A DNA stretch of 64,000 nt from Cinnamomum chago (GCA_038049695.1 CP142451.1:70758001-70822000), one strand, 5' to 3'. Positions 11,038-23,182 are shown, counted from the stretch's first letter. Notes: generated by a model from the letters alone, not told the origin. Program-made: numbers and translations.

Positions 11038-12194
11038 ATGGCTCGCACAAAACAAACTATTAGGAGGGATAGCAAAAGGTCCAAAACTGGGCAAGCTTCT
11101 TCATCTCATAGATCTCCCTTATCTTCTCTAGAAGCTGCATCTCCTCCAGATATGAGATCCAATCCTATTCCCTCTCCATCCTCTGTTGTCAAATCCTTCC
11201 GGAGCAAAGGGATAATCGTTGAAAAAATGTGAATTGTCAAAGACCTAGTGGACTACAATGTCCCTGCTATTCTTGAAGCTATTGGATGGGGGTAGCATCC
11301 TTACTTGGAGTGGCAAAAACTTATGCTTTCTCCGTCCATGGTCTATATGAATCTATTTGTGCCTCCTCTGCAAATTCTTTTACCATTAGATTCCTTCATG
11401 GTGAAGAGGTGGTCACCATTGACTTGATTTCCTCCATCTTAGGCATCCCTAGGTCTGATGGCCCAAGATTCATTTCAAAAGTCCTTCCTCTTGATGAGAG
11501 AGAGTCAGTCACTCGTGCTCTGTGTGCAAACTTGAGGAATGGTCTGCCAAGAACTGCCTTCAAGCTTCTTCTATGATTCCCTCCCTTCGTATCATTCACA
11601 TTATCTTCACTCATTCCATTTACCCTAGGAAAGGGAACCGAACTGAAGTGACTCCTTACATGGATAATATTCTTCATAATGTGATTACCGGAGTGCCTAT
11701 GTGCCTTCCTTCTATTATCATGCACCACATCATCCGGCTTATCACGGGCTTCCAGCCTTGTGCTACTCCATTCGGGTTTCTCATTACCGAGATTGCCAGA
11801 TCTTTTGGTGTGATCCCTCTTGCTTCTAAGAGACTTGAATCCACCACTGTTTTAACAAAACGAACATTCTCTTGATGAAGCTACCTCCACCACCACGAGC
11901 AAACCCAGTGCAGAAGGAGATGCTGAGATTGAGGCTGCGGAGACAGAGATTGCAGATCAGCAGCAGCCCCAGCCTGTTCAGCCAGAGCATCAGCCTCGTC
12001 AGCCCCAGTCCCCTCACCAGCGTGCCATGGAGGAACGCATGACGTCTGTGGAGCAAGCAGTTGTTTCCATTCGCACAGAGTCTCAAGAGTTCAGAGGGAT
12101 GATGAAGAAAACCCTAAAGTATCTCTCGAACATCTCCAAAAGCTGCAGACAACATGATGATGTGATGCCCCCGTCTCCTCCAGATTCTTCTTAG
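11038..12194 (+). pseudogene. decayed LARD ORF (putative plant transposon protein type)
   Basis: A degraded ORF with three frame changes. It opens MARTKQTIRRDSKRSKTG with a Ser/Pro-rich region and stops at 11230. The main body continues in a second frame (11286-11573: VHGLYESICASSANSF, LGIPRSDGPRFISK) and a third (11522-11872: YMDNILHNVITGVP, FGFLITEIARSFGV). It ends in a fourth stretch with a Gln/Pro-rich region, MEERMTSVEQAVVSIRTES and the tail QHDDVMPPSPPDSS. This domain order is familiar from uncharacterised proteins of large plant retroelement derivatives; its function is unknown. The first six residues after Met match the histone H3 tail. Confidence 0.6.
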
Positions 12195-12984
12195 ACCTTA
12201 GGAGGGCTTTTCACTTTTTGTGGGGATTAGTAATGGGTAGTGATAGATTGATTTTCATTGGTGTATTTATTATCTATCAACTAACATGTTATTTTGATTG
12301 CTGACCATGAACTTTTGATTTTTGTACTGGTCAAGTAATTAGTGTTTTCTGTACTAAACTTCTATTGTTAAATCAATGAAATTACAGTTTCACTTGTTCA
12401 TCTCTTATCTTCTTGATATATTTCTCTTAATGAATGTTTATGATGCATTGAAGCTTTATATTGTTAAATCAATTCATATTTGTTGTCTTAGCTTCATTCA
12501 AACAATGCATAGACAAATCACTATACATGATAACCCGTTCCGCATTACATTTTCAATCTCATTTGGTAACAGGTGCTACTGAAAGGTATTTGTTTTCTGA
12601 TGTGTACAGGTTCCTTTGCAATTCGATGTCAAAGGGGGAGAAAAAGAACAAATCTATCTAATGTCAAAGAGGGAGAGAAGAATAGAAGATCTGAAGATCA
12701 AACACAAAGAAGATCAAACAAAGGGGGAGAGAAGAACAGATCTAACTAAGGGGGAGATCTGTTTCAAGATCTAAAGAGAAAGATCGCTTGAATGCGAAGA
12801 GCAAGGAAGAGCTCTAACCAAGGGAGAAAGAAATCTTGAAAAGATTAAGTTAAAGCTCATGACGAATCGGTCATTCGGTCGAAGCTACATTCAAGAGATT
12901 TCAAGATTAGAGCCGTTGAGAAGAGCCAAAGTCCTAAAAGTGTTGCGATCATATTAGTTGGCATCAAATTGCAAAGGGTGAGAT
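12195..12984 (+). other. 3' non-coding region of the LARD element with repeated polypurine tracts
   Basis: No gene. Between 12620 and 12840 there are several aaagggggagag-type purine runs separated by agatctgaagatc-like spacers. A final purine run (gcaaagggtgaga, 12971-12983) abuts the right LTR and is the likely plus-strand primer. Confidence 0.55.
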
Positions 12985-14588
12985 TGTTTGGTTTTTGTTT
13001 GTTGCTAATTTGATGGATTCAAGATCACTTTCATTAACTAAATGATCACACACTCATGCATCTTAGTTTTGACTTTGGAATCTAAAGTTTCTAGCTTGCA
13101 TTTGCATATTGATTTTCAAATAATTTATTCATGCTTGTTTTAGAACTTAAATACACTTTTGAAAACCTACTTCTTCATGCAAAATTTTGGAAAATCAAAT
13201 TAAGAATCTAGGTTTGTGATTTGCATACATTCCTCTTTTTTAGAATCATTTTATTATGCTTAAATCACACTGGCCTTGAGTTCCAAGTTTCATCTTTGGA
13301 ATATTGCAAAATCTACAGGAACTCATCCCGGCCAGTTTGGTCGGTCGACCGACCCCTGCACCCAGTCAACTGAGGAATCTGACTGTTGGGAAAATAGCCA
13401 GTGTACCCAGTCGACCGAGCCATGCCCAGGTTGACCGGGTAACAAGCCGTTAGGCCAATATGATCGTTGGGCTAGGTCGACCCGAGGGTCATGGGGTCGA
13501 CCGAGCCAACTAGCCGTTGGACTATTTTTTCTATAAAAGTCCATTTCATTCCCTTCTTTTAAGAGGCTTGATCATTGAATCTTTGGAACCATATTGAAGC
13601 CTAAAGAAGAGGAATAAGCTAAGAAAGCTAGAGGGCTATTGGAAATCAAAATGTTTGAGATTTAAAAGGTATATCTTTCAAGTTAATATTGATTTCCATT
13701 CCATTTAAAAACCATGTATGTTTAACTCTTTGTAATTTCATATATGTATGATTTCTAGCTTTAAAAGAGATGTTTTGCAAACACAATATCACTTTGGAAA
13801 ATTAAATTGTTTTTCAAACATTCTTGTCTCAATCACATGTGTTTTTAGTCATTAATCTTCTTACAACTTGTTTAGTATATTCTTTCAAGTTGCTTGAACT
13901 TTTCATGTGAATAGCTTATAACTCATTTTCTGAGCTTAGATTTTCAAATGCTTCAAGCATTCTTTTAATAGCTTCATTTTAGAATTTGATTGAAGAAAAC
14001 ATTCATACACCTTGAACACACACCTTAGCCAATTGTTGTGTATGTTTGTATCTTGATTTAAACTTTTATATCAGCCTATTTTAGAGGCGATTGTATTGAG
14101 CTTTAATTGTATCTCTTTGAGTGTTTGTATAGACACTTCTTTAAGAGAAGTCCTTCTTTGTAAAGGTTATTGCTTAGCCTAAGAAAAGCACATTGTAGAG
14201 GTTATTGCTTAGCCTTAGAAAAGCATCTTGTAAAGGTTATTGCTTAGCCTAGAAAAGCACATTGATAGGTTATTGTTTAGCCTAGAAAAACATCGTTGTA
14301 AAGGTTATTGCTTAGCCTTTTGAAAAGCATAAATAGTGGAAATCCGGTGGGGGTGTTGGTTCACAAGCCGGTAGTGGATGTAGGCATTGAGGCCGAACCA
14401 CTATTAAACATTGTGTGATGGTGTATGCTTGTAGTGATTTCTTTTGTTAGCTTCCGCATCTTGTTTGGTAAATCATCACTAGTGGCTAGTTAATTTTAAA
14501 GAAATTAAAATTGGTCTTAATTGGTCACTATATTATAGCTCACCCTATTCACCTCCGCCCCCTCTAAGGTTAGGATCCAGGACTTTCA
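12985..14588 (+). repeat. right LTR of the LARD-like element, 1604 bp
   Basis: Starts tgtttggtttttg and ends aggactttca. Contains the ggtcgacc cluster (13340-13515) and the ttgtaaaggttattgcttagcc repeats (14155-14320), all shared with the left LTR. The sequence directly right of it (tgaag) has no partner on the left because of the left truncation. Confidence 0.82.
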
Positions 14589-15890
14589 TGAAGTATAACC
14601 ATATCTCTGAAGAGGCCCTTAAGCTTAGGTTGTTCCCGTTCTCACTGAAGGAGAAGGCGAAAGCATGGTTTTATGCCTTACAGGCTAATTCCATAAACAC
14701 ATGGGAGGGACTAGTCGAGGCCTTTTATAAATAGTTTTATTCAAAATAGAAAACAGCCTTCATTAGACATACCCTGAACAACTTCCACCAATTGGAGGGA
14801 GAAACCACGTATGAGTACATGGAAAGGTTCAAAGACTCATTGTTGCAATGCCCACATCACGGATTTGAAAAGATCCGGCTAGTCCAAATCCTTTATGAAG
14901 GACTACACTATCCCACTAAGACCATGGTGGAGTCTTTTTGCAACGGAGTATTCACTCAAAAGACAGCTGACTAAGCTTGGACATACCTTGAGGAGGTCGC
15001 TAAGAACACTCTCCAATGGGAACCAATCAAAGATGATCCCAAAAGACCCGTTGTTGCAAAAAGAAGGGGCATGCATAGAGTGGAACCCAAATTCGAGGCC
15101 GAGGCCAAGTTGGCCATGTTGACAAGGAGATTAAAAGCCCTTGAAATCAACCAAACCTGTCAGCAGACCACCCCAAAGACCCTGGAATCATTAAAGATGA
15201 GCCAAGCAGTTAGTGACCCTACTGCCCCACCCTGCACCAATTGTGGAGATTTTACCCATCCTGGATCCCAAGTAGAGCATTATTTGGTCAAAGTCAAAGT
15301 GAGAGTATGGAGGAGGTGAGTGCACTTTACCAGAATACTAGATATGAGCGGCCGAGGTATGATCCGTATTCGAATACATACAATCCTGGTTGGAAGGATA
15401 ATCCTAATTTTTCATGGACCAAAGGACAACACCAAGGAAGCCCTTCTCAGCCAATGGCCCAGCATATGCCACCTTCGAAATACCAAAAGCCTCAAGTACC
15501 CCAAGTGTCACAGGGACCACCCATGGTCCAAGGTTATCAGAATCTTAATTCCCAGAATCAGCAGATAAGTTCTTTAGAGGACACAATGAGAATGTTATCC
15601 TAAAATACCCTCCAATTCCAGCAAAGCACTACTCAGAATTTGAATGCCAATACCCAGTCCATTGCCAGGTTGGAATACATTGTTAGCTAGTTGGCCATGT
15701 CAATAGCTCAAAGAGACAAGGGTACCTTTCCAAGTCAACCAGAAGCCAACCCCAAAGGCCAAACTTCAACTAGCCAAATTGTTGTCCATGATGACAAGGG
15801 AAAAATCCATGAGCAGGTCAATGCAGTGCAATGCAGTACCACAACCCCAAACCTTGGCCAAACCTTGGCCAAACATATTAGTCAATTTTG
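14589..15890 (+). pseudogene. Athila/Tat-type gypsy gag relic
   Basis: Plus-strand reading gives LRLFPFSLKEKAKAWFYAL, TWEGLVEAFYK, FHQLEGETTYEYMERFKD and CPHHGFEK, the retrotransposon gag domain of Athila/Tat-type gypsy elements. A Cys-containing piece CTNCGDFTHPGSQ follows, then a Gln/Pro/Asn-rich region (15330-15600). Several stops and at least one frame change (near 15310) break it. No protease or RT follows. It begins exactly where the LARD right LTR ends, so the LARD probably inserted into this relic. Confidence 0.75.
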
Positions 15891-16099
15891 ATTATCACTG
15901 TGATCTGATGGACGGTTAGAAATGACCGAATAGACTGACCCAACTGATGATTCTTCAAAAAAATAATCTTCAAGATCATTAAAGATAAGATTTTTAAGGT
16001 TTTATAGCTTTTAGGGATTTTTACTAAAAAGTTATAAAGAATTTCAAAAAATTCTATCTAGACACATATTCGAATTTTTGACAAAAAGAGATAACTGAG

Positions 16100-16517
16100 A
16101 CTCTATATTTTTTCTTACTAGATTGCCCATATGTTGTGAGATAGATAACAATTGTGAGATAGAAAACTATGTCCGCCCTTATCCAGCTAGATCAATCTGC
16201 ATTTACATTATTCAGCAAATGGATCCCCCATTTTAAGGATAATCATGGCTTCAAAGTGAAGAGTCCCACCCTTCCCATCCCCTTCTTTCTAATTGTTAAA
16301 GAATGATATGGTACCACTCTCACTGAACAATTTTGTCAATCACATGAGCAATCATGCAAACAATAAGGACAAAGTCATATGCTTTCAACTAACCAAAGAG
16401 CTAAACCTCATTTAATTTACTAGTAAAATTGTTGCACCTAGAAATAAAAAGCTCTTTCACTGAATCCATTGCTTATACACACGGTGCAAGAATTCTTTGA
16501 ATTTTCTCCACTGTATC
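16100..16517 (-). pseudogene. glutamate-receptor-like (GLR) pseudogene, fragment 3
   Basis: Minus-strand reading from the copia A edge gives DTVEKIQRIL, then SVKELFISRCNNFTSKLNE, AYDFVLIVCMIAHVIDKI and GGTLHFEAM, with several stops and frame changes. In plant GLRs this order occurs in the later half of the extracellular amino-terminal ligand-binding domain. It continues fragment 2 across copia A, sharing the duplicated GTATC. Similarity fades left of about 16100. Assignment rests on motif order recognised by eye. Confidence 0.6.
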
Positions 16518-16828
16518 TGTTGTGATCAAGGGCCTACGAGAAAAGATCAAGCATACGTAATAACATAAGAGATTTACGTGGTTCGGCTTTTGGCCTACGT
16601 CCACGAGGAAGACCAGAGAATTTACTATGCAATCAGAATAGGTGTACATCATAGAGACTCTTACCCTATATTTATAATAGCAGCCCCAAAACCCTGTTAC
16701 ACCCAAACACTACTTTTAATCAAAGTGTATCTACAATAATAACTTACTTCTAATCACAGCAGAACATGGACAATCAAGGGGCCCGGTTTACCAGATATAT
16801 TATTTCTATTGAGCCATACAGCCTAACA
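16518..16828 (-). repeat. 3' LTR of copia A (311 bp)
   Basis: Shares gatttacgtggttcggc, cctacgtccac, gaatttactatg and ggggcccggttta with 35662-35939. It ends gcctaaca, beside a purine tract on the minus strand (aaggtggagatt, 16829-16840). It carries extra sequence near its left end that is absent from the other LTR. Confidence 0.85.
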
Positions 16829-17287
16829 AATCTCCACCTTGGCGAACAATGAAGCTGATCCTCATGCACATAACACGTCTCCACTTGCCCCTTAGGGCAC
16901 TCAAGTAATGAGTTGGATTTAACTCATTCTTTCATGAATATACCAAATTGCTTGTACCATTGTCCAGAAGCTTGCTTTAACCCATATAATGATTTCTTCA
17001 AACTGCATACATGATCAGGAACCTTAAACTGCACTCTACCTGCACTGGAAGTTCTTTTCTCTTCCCATAGAATCGCTTGCATCCGATAGCCTGATTTTTC
17101 TCATCAGGAGACTCCATCTCTTCAGTCATAGTTGCTACCTTTTAACTAGTTTTCAGCGCTTCCATTAATTCAAAAGACTTAGTCGTCAATACATGTGCAA
17201 CCTTATCATCATGGCTACTGTCTGATGTCGACACATACGTCGTCATAACCCTGAAGCCGTATCTTATTGGCGGCTTCCTTTCTCTCT
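16829..17287 (-). pseudogene. copia A reverse transcriptase remnant
   Basis: Minus-strand reading gives KPPIRYGF and MTEEMESPDEKNQAIGCKRF, then jumps directly to VPDHVCSLKKSLYGLKQAS and GQWYKQFGIFMKE. In copia the first part lies at the RT start and the second well inside it, so most of RT including its catalytic centre is deleted, and RNase H is absent. It ends against the 3' LTR. The gypsy LTR at 17288 interrupts the spacer upstream of RT. Confidence 0.7.
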
Positions 17288-20200
17288 ACTGTCGCGACCC
17301 CAGACTGGGTCAAAAGGACTAATCCGGGATCGGGACACTAATGATGATGATAATACCACATCGGTTTAATGCCATACATTTATTTAATTTCCCACAGGTG
17401 TCCGCGGTGAGGATATCACAACCATATATGAACATTTCTATTAAGTGCGGAAGCGTGTAGTAAATCAAATATTCAATCCATCTCAAATCATAAAGATAAT
17501 AATACAAGTATAGTACCGTATCAGAATGAGCAATGATCATGAGCATGTTACCCATAAGTAAGTTAAAGTTTATACAAAGATCATTTAATTACATTTCCCA
17601 AAAATAGAGGCCAACAAGGCCAATATGAACAAAATACCAATCCCCAAAAGAATGGTTAAAAGTTTTCCCAAAATGTTATCTCTCTCTCTCTCCAGCAATC
17701 CAATATCTAAATGACATCATCAGCACGCCAATCAACTAACTGTTGCGGTTCTCCGACCGCCTCCTCGTGCTCCTCCTCGGGATAACCAACAACGGGACCT
17801 AAGTACCAAAGAGTGGGTCAAACACGACGGTTTGGCAAATGGGTAAAAATCCAATGACAATATGATAGTAAATGAATGTACCTTCAAAGGCATTTAAACC
17901 TGTTTAAATAACAATTTCTATAAACGAGATAAAACATTTATTCCAAATACAAGTAGGCATTGTAAAACATGTAAGGTAACCAAGGAAACGGGAAACAACC
18001 AAGATGGCTACCATACGAAGCTAAGTCCTCTATCACTAAAGTGACAGAGCAATAACCAGGCACTGATCTCAGTCACTCGAGGTGAGGAGAAACAATGGAT
18101 CTTATAAATACATATACATATACTATACATGACAACGGTAGCGAGTCGAGCATCAGGAACCACAGTAGCAATCTATGGCATTGGGACAAGACCACGGTAA
18201 TAACCGGGTAGCGGGATCCAAACTGCAGCTGGCGGGACAAGAGGGGGATCTCCAAGTCGGTGGATCAGACCAACAGGGTTATCCAAGCTTAGTGGTGCCG
18301 ACTAATAGGTCAAATAACAAATCGAGACATGTGCAAGTAAATCAAGTACAAGCAAGTAAACGGGCAGGACGGGAGTGCTCAAGGGCACATTGTCGTTTCA
18401 TGTGGTGCAATGCACTTCCAGACAAGTAACTATTGTAAGTGTACTTCAATGCTTTCGGGAAAACAAGGCATGTAGTATAAATCTCGGGATCGATAAAGTA
18501 CAATAAACAATTGAAATCTCAGGTAAAGTATCGGGTTCAAGTTTTATTTGAAGTGAATAGGGACCCCGTATGTCGATCCAATAATAATTTGGTACTCTTT
18601 GAGTTTGGGGACATTCTGGGCTCCTTATACACTTTGAATTTTTCAAAACTTCGAATGACATCTTCGTGATATGGTTTCTTTCTCAAATGGCCTCATACAT
18701 TTCTTAGTAAATCTCCTTTGATCGACAAAGCTCATCGCCCGAGCGGACCAGAGAGTTCGCTCGAGCGAGGAGCTCTCTGAAATGGTTGTCTGGGTGATTT
18801 CGGGTACCTAGCGGTCAGATGGCGGTTAGCCGCCGTTGGGATAGGCAGTTAGCCACTGGCTTACCGCGGTTGGCCTGATAGAAAGACAGGTTACTGGAAA
18901 TGTAGCCGAAATGGTTCGGTTGACTAGCAGTTAGCCGCCGATGGTTCGGCGGTTAGTCGCTTGCGAACCGTGAGGCTGACCGTGTCTGCAGGTGGAAAAT
19001 GTTGCTATCTGGAGAAGTAATTGAATGGGTCGGTTGTCTGGCGGTTAGCCACCTATGGGTTCGGCAGTTAGCCGCTGGCTAACCGTGAGGCTGACCGTGT
19101 TTTCAGGTGGAAAATGTTGCTCTCTGAAAAAGTAACCGCGACTGTTCGGCTAGCTGGCGGTTAGCTGCCAGTCACCAGGCGGCTAGCCGACAAGTGACCG
19201 CTGGCTGACCGCCAGGTGCGGGAAACACCCACTGTGTTCAGATCTGAGCCCATTTCCTCCTCAAAACCACTCTCCTCACTTCCATTTAGTCCCTGCAATA
19301 GAACTGAGCTAAGAGCTCCTCCAATGCATCTATCTACACTTCTCCAAAACTCCAATATGTGTTCATACCATCACCTCCTCCACCGACATCCCATTCAATT
19401 CCAAGAAAGGAAGAAAGAAAGAAACCATTTCACAATAGAGTACATTTGGTACAAACAAGAAGAAATTAAATGCCAATCACCAATACATTTATAAGACATA
19501 AATGCACTACCAAAGCTCTATCATGAACATTTATTTCAAACCCATGCAATAAATAGGCATGAGTGGAAAATACAAAAATCATTGAAAGCTTATAAAAATC
19601 AAATCATCCACTTGCCTTGGGTCTTATAATCAAGGAAATCAAGCTCTAATACTCTTCCAAGCCAAAGATCCAAGCTATGAACAAAACCCCCAAAAACAAA
19701 CCCTAAAATGGTCAAACAATGAAATAGAAAGGGAAACCTTACAATAATGAAAATGGGACTTCTTCAAGGTCGAAGGAACACAAACTTAAGAGATGGGGAA
19801 GGTTGCTTACTTGTAAGGTCTTCTAATGGCAAGATGAGCTCCAAAGGGAGTCTCAAAGTTGATAGATTTCTCAACAAAGGGTATCAAAAGAGAGCTATGG
19901 AGATGAGGAAGAGAATGATGACCTCCATTTTGATGTTGGTGCAAGATTATTAGGAGATTGAGATGGAGAGAGCAAGAAGAAGAAGAGAAAGGTGTCAAGA
20001 AAACCCTAGGTTTTTTTTGTGCTGGAGAAGGGAAATGAGGAAGGAAGGTTCTCCTTATATAAGCAAATGAGAATGGGTCCTACTACTTAAGACATTCTTT
20101 GGGCTGAAATCATGTCTTTCGGGATCTCGAATGAATTCGACGAAGAAGGAAGAAATGATCGCCGAAATATCTAGTTTCCAAAAAGTATATGTTTCGCGAG

Positions 20201-20566
20201 TTTCGGGAATATCAAGTTTTGGGTACAGATTTAGTGCACAATGACTGTTTTGCCCTCAAGGCTATGAAATCGGGTTTCAGGGTCTCGAACGGGCACAGGG
20301 TCAACATGAAAGTCATAGGGATTAACATTACAAATAAAACAGGATTAAAACAATGAATGCAAAAATCTCCGATAAATCCTCAAGGACATGCAAAGTCATA
20401 AAAAGGAACCCCCAAAGGGCCCCACTATCACAAAGCAATCAAAATTCCCCAAAACTATTTCAAAAGCTAATCCAAACCCATCTTAGTCAAAGACTACTAA
20501 ACACGCTTAGAATTAAAACACAACTTAATCAATACTAATCGAGGTCACTCGGGACGGGGTCTTACA
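17288..20566 (-). mobile_element. gypsy (Tekay-like) LTR without internal region, 3.3 kb
   Basis: Starts tgtcgcgacc and ends cggggtcttaca. Long parts match the LTR at 1-2655, and motifs (ctcagtcac, caagtcggtggatca, cttagtggtgccgac) match the LTRs at 41907 and 57451. No polypurine tract or coding sequence adjoins it, so it looks like a solo LTR. The flanks tctac and gctgc agree at only 3 of 5 positions, so the target duplication is decayed or the LTR formed by exchange between elements. It carries a cggttagccgcc-type repeat cluster at 18790-19215. Confidence 0.8.
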
Positions 20567-20577
20567 GCTGCGGTCTA

Positions 20578-21889
20578 TGAAAGTCCCAGATCCTAACCCT
20601 AGAGGGGGCTGAATAGGGTGAGCTTCAAATTAGTGACCAATTATGACCAATTTAGATTTCTTAAAACTTAACTAGCCACTAGTGATGATTTATCAAAGAA
20701 GATGCGGAAGCTAATAAAATCAATCACCACAAGCATTCACCATCACATAAAGACTTATAGTGGTTCGGCCTCAATGCCTACATCCACTACCGGCTTGTGA
20801 TCCAACACCCCCACCAGATTTCCACTATCTATGATTTTCAATAGGCTAAGCAATAACCTCTAACACTATGCTTTTCTTAAGCTTAGCAATAAGCTATACA
20901 CTATGGTTTTCTAAGGCTGAGCAATAACCTTTACACTATGCTTTTCTAAGGCTGAGCAATAACCTTTACACTATGAAGATTTCTCAAAGAAAGTGTCTTT
21001 ACAAACACTCTAAGAGATACAATTTAAGCTCAATTACAATGCCTCTAAATTAGGCGGATATAAAAGTGTAAAACAAACTCACACAACACTCTATGTAATG
21101 CAAAGATGAATGCACATTATGTATGTTTGTAAACTTCAATCAAAGTTAAAAATAAGGCTCAAATGATATGTGCTCAAAGCATTTCAACGTTTAAAGAACA
21201 AACATAGTTAGATTGAAGTTGTATTGCAAATCACATGTTCTTTTTCAAAAGACAACTTGTAAAGATTTCATTAATTAAGAAATGTAAGTTGTAAGAAAAT
21301 TTAAATCATAAGGAACATGTAATGAAAGAGCAAAGATGTTTTCAAAACATAAAGATTTCCTATGAGATCATAGAGCGAAAACAACTAGGTAAAGACTCAA
21401 CCAAGTAGAGTGATCATGCATCAAATGGAAACAAGAAGGTTGAAGTAAGCATGATTTATACAACAAGGCAATGACTTGGTTTGAGACTAAGTGATGAATC
21501 CAATGACAGGCTGACCGACAGAAAAACACCTTACTGGAATTGGAACCGACAAAAGCTCAGTTGAGCTCGATTCACTAGTCAGTTAGCCGACACATGATCG
21601 ACAAGATGACCGACAGAGTAAACAGCCAGAATTCTAGAAGAACTAAAGGTTTTGACTAGAAAATCTTTGGAAAACAAGTGTACCACAGAAAATGAAAAGA
21701 TTTCCAAGTCAAATAGAAATACATTTGGAAACAAAATGAAATCAACCAAAGACATTTTGAGTAAAACATGATAGGGTTAATTTACAAACATGATTTTCAA
21801 TAAACCAAAATGCAATATTAAGATTAGGTGAAGTGATGAAAATGAATGCTTATGTTAACCATCAAATTGAAAATAACATAGATCTAACA
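20578..21889 (-). mobile_element. solo LTR of a LARD-like family, 1312 bp
   Basis: The plus strand starts tgaaagtcccagatcctaacc, the complement of the LARD LTR end (aggactttca), and ends gatctaaca. It is flanked by an exact gtcta duplication (20573-20577 and 21890-21894) within the copia A coding region. Related to 12985-14588 but divergent; in place of ggtcgacc it has a gaccgaca/agccgaca cluster at about 21505-21625. No internal sequence, so recombination between two LTRs is inferred. Confidence 0.88.
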
Positions 21890-23182
21890 GTCTACCCGTT
21901 TGTGGCATCAACGGCTCTGTCCGATGCATCTGGTGCATGGTCTGACTATCCCCTGTATCCCGTGAGGAGCTAGATGCACTCTCCTTCCTTACTAGGATGT
22001 CTGACTCCACCTGAACGGTGTCACTGCTGCCACCTACTTTTGTCTCATCCACCTGTTTTCTCGCTTCGATTAAAGCATCCTCATAGAACTTAACATCCCT
22101 GCTAATGATAACTCTTGGTGAATCATGATCAGTACACCACAACCTGTACCCTTTCACCCCAGAAGCATATCCCACCAAGATGCACTTCACAGCCCTTGGT
22201 TCTAACTTATCGGTTTTCACTCAAGAATAAGTCGGACAACCGAAGATCCTAAAGTTAGAATAATCAACCGGATTACCTGACTGCATTTCTTCCGATGTTT
22301 TGCAACTAATATTTGTGTGCGGAGACCTATTTATCAAGTAGCCTGCAACATTTATTGCCCTAGCCCAAAAGTCCTTGGACAATCCTGTAGTAAACAACAT
22401 ACAATGAGCTCTTTCCAAAATTGTTCTGTTTATCCTTTTTCCAACTCCATTCTGCTGCGGAGTTTCTGTAGTGGTGTAATGCCGAACTATGCCACGATCT
22501 TTGCAATAGTTCTCAAACTCTGTCGTTCTGTACTCCTTGCCATTATCTGTCCTCAACTTCTTCACTTTCCTGCCAGTCTGTCTCTCAACCATTTTCTTCC
22601 ATCACTTGAATGTAACAAAAGTTTGATCCTTCGTCTTTAGATTATAAACCTAGACTTTCCTTGAATAATCATCACTAAAGTCAGCATAAATCGGGATCCG
22701 CCCTTGGAGTAAACCTTAAAAGGCCCCCATACATCTGAATGAACATAATCAAGGATACCTTTCGTGCGATGAATACCTGTCTTGAAACTGACCTTTTGAT
22801 GTTTTCCGAAGATGCATCTCTCACAGAAATCCAACTTGCCTGTCTTTGTGCCACATAGAAAATTCCGATTGCTCAGTATTGTCAATCCCTTCTCACTCAT
22901 ATGACCTAAGCACAAATGCCATAAGCGTATTGAGATAGATTCATGGTCCTCTGAGGAAGACACTGCAGCTCCACCTGTAATAGTATTTCCGAAAAAAACA
23001 TACAAGTTTCCAACTCTATTGCTTCTCATAAGAACCAAAGCACCCTTCACAGCTTTCATAACTCCACCTTCAGTTGAGAATTTACAACCGTCGGAGTCCA
23101 ATGTACCAAGAGAAACAAGATTCTTTTTCAGATTAGGAACATACCGAACTTCCGCCAACATTTTGACGATTCTATCATACAT
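21890..23182 (-). pseudogene. copia A integrase region
   Basis: Minus strand, N to C: the GAG-pre-integrase part (EVRYVPNLKKNLVSLGTLD, LWHLCLGHMSEKGL, CERCIFGKHQKVSF, where the His/Cys pairs bind zinc). The catalytic core has HSDVWGPF (first Asp), RTDNGKEY (second Asp) and PQQNGVGKRINRT. The third catalytic residue lies in the last motif; most copia elements have AER there and this copy has GKR, so the acidic residue is replaced by Lys. KLEPRAVKCILVGYASGVKG follows downstream. Stops lie near 22221 and 22593-22636. The solo LTR at 20578 cuts it off. Confidence 0.88.

Larger units (their letters stand above)
6868..14588 (+). mobile_element. LARD-like non-autonomous LTR element (plus strand)
   Basis: Two related LTRs (6868-8340, missing its first 146 bp, and 12985-14588) flank a 4.6 kb interior with a tRNA-Met primer site just inside the left LTR. 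The interior has no protease, RT or integrase. It holds only a coiled-coil gag N-terminal piece, an inverted gag piece, and a decayed ORF of a type seen in large plant retrotransposon derivatives. No target duplication can be read because the left end is deleted. A solo LTR of a related family is at 20578-21889. Confidence 0.75.

Noticed and set aside
17283..20571. tctac/gctgc as the target duplication of the gypsy LTR
   Set aside because: Only 3 of 5 bases agree, which is weak evidence; kept only as a possible decayed duplication.
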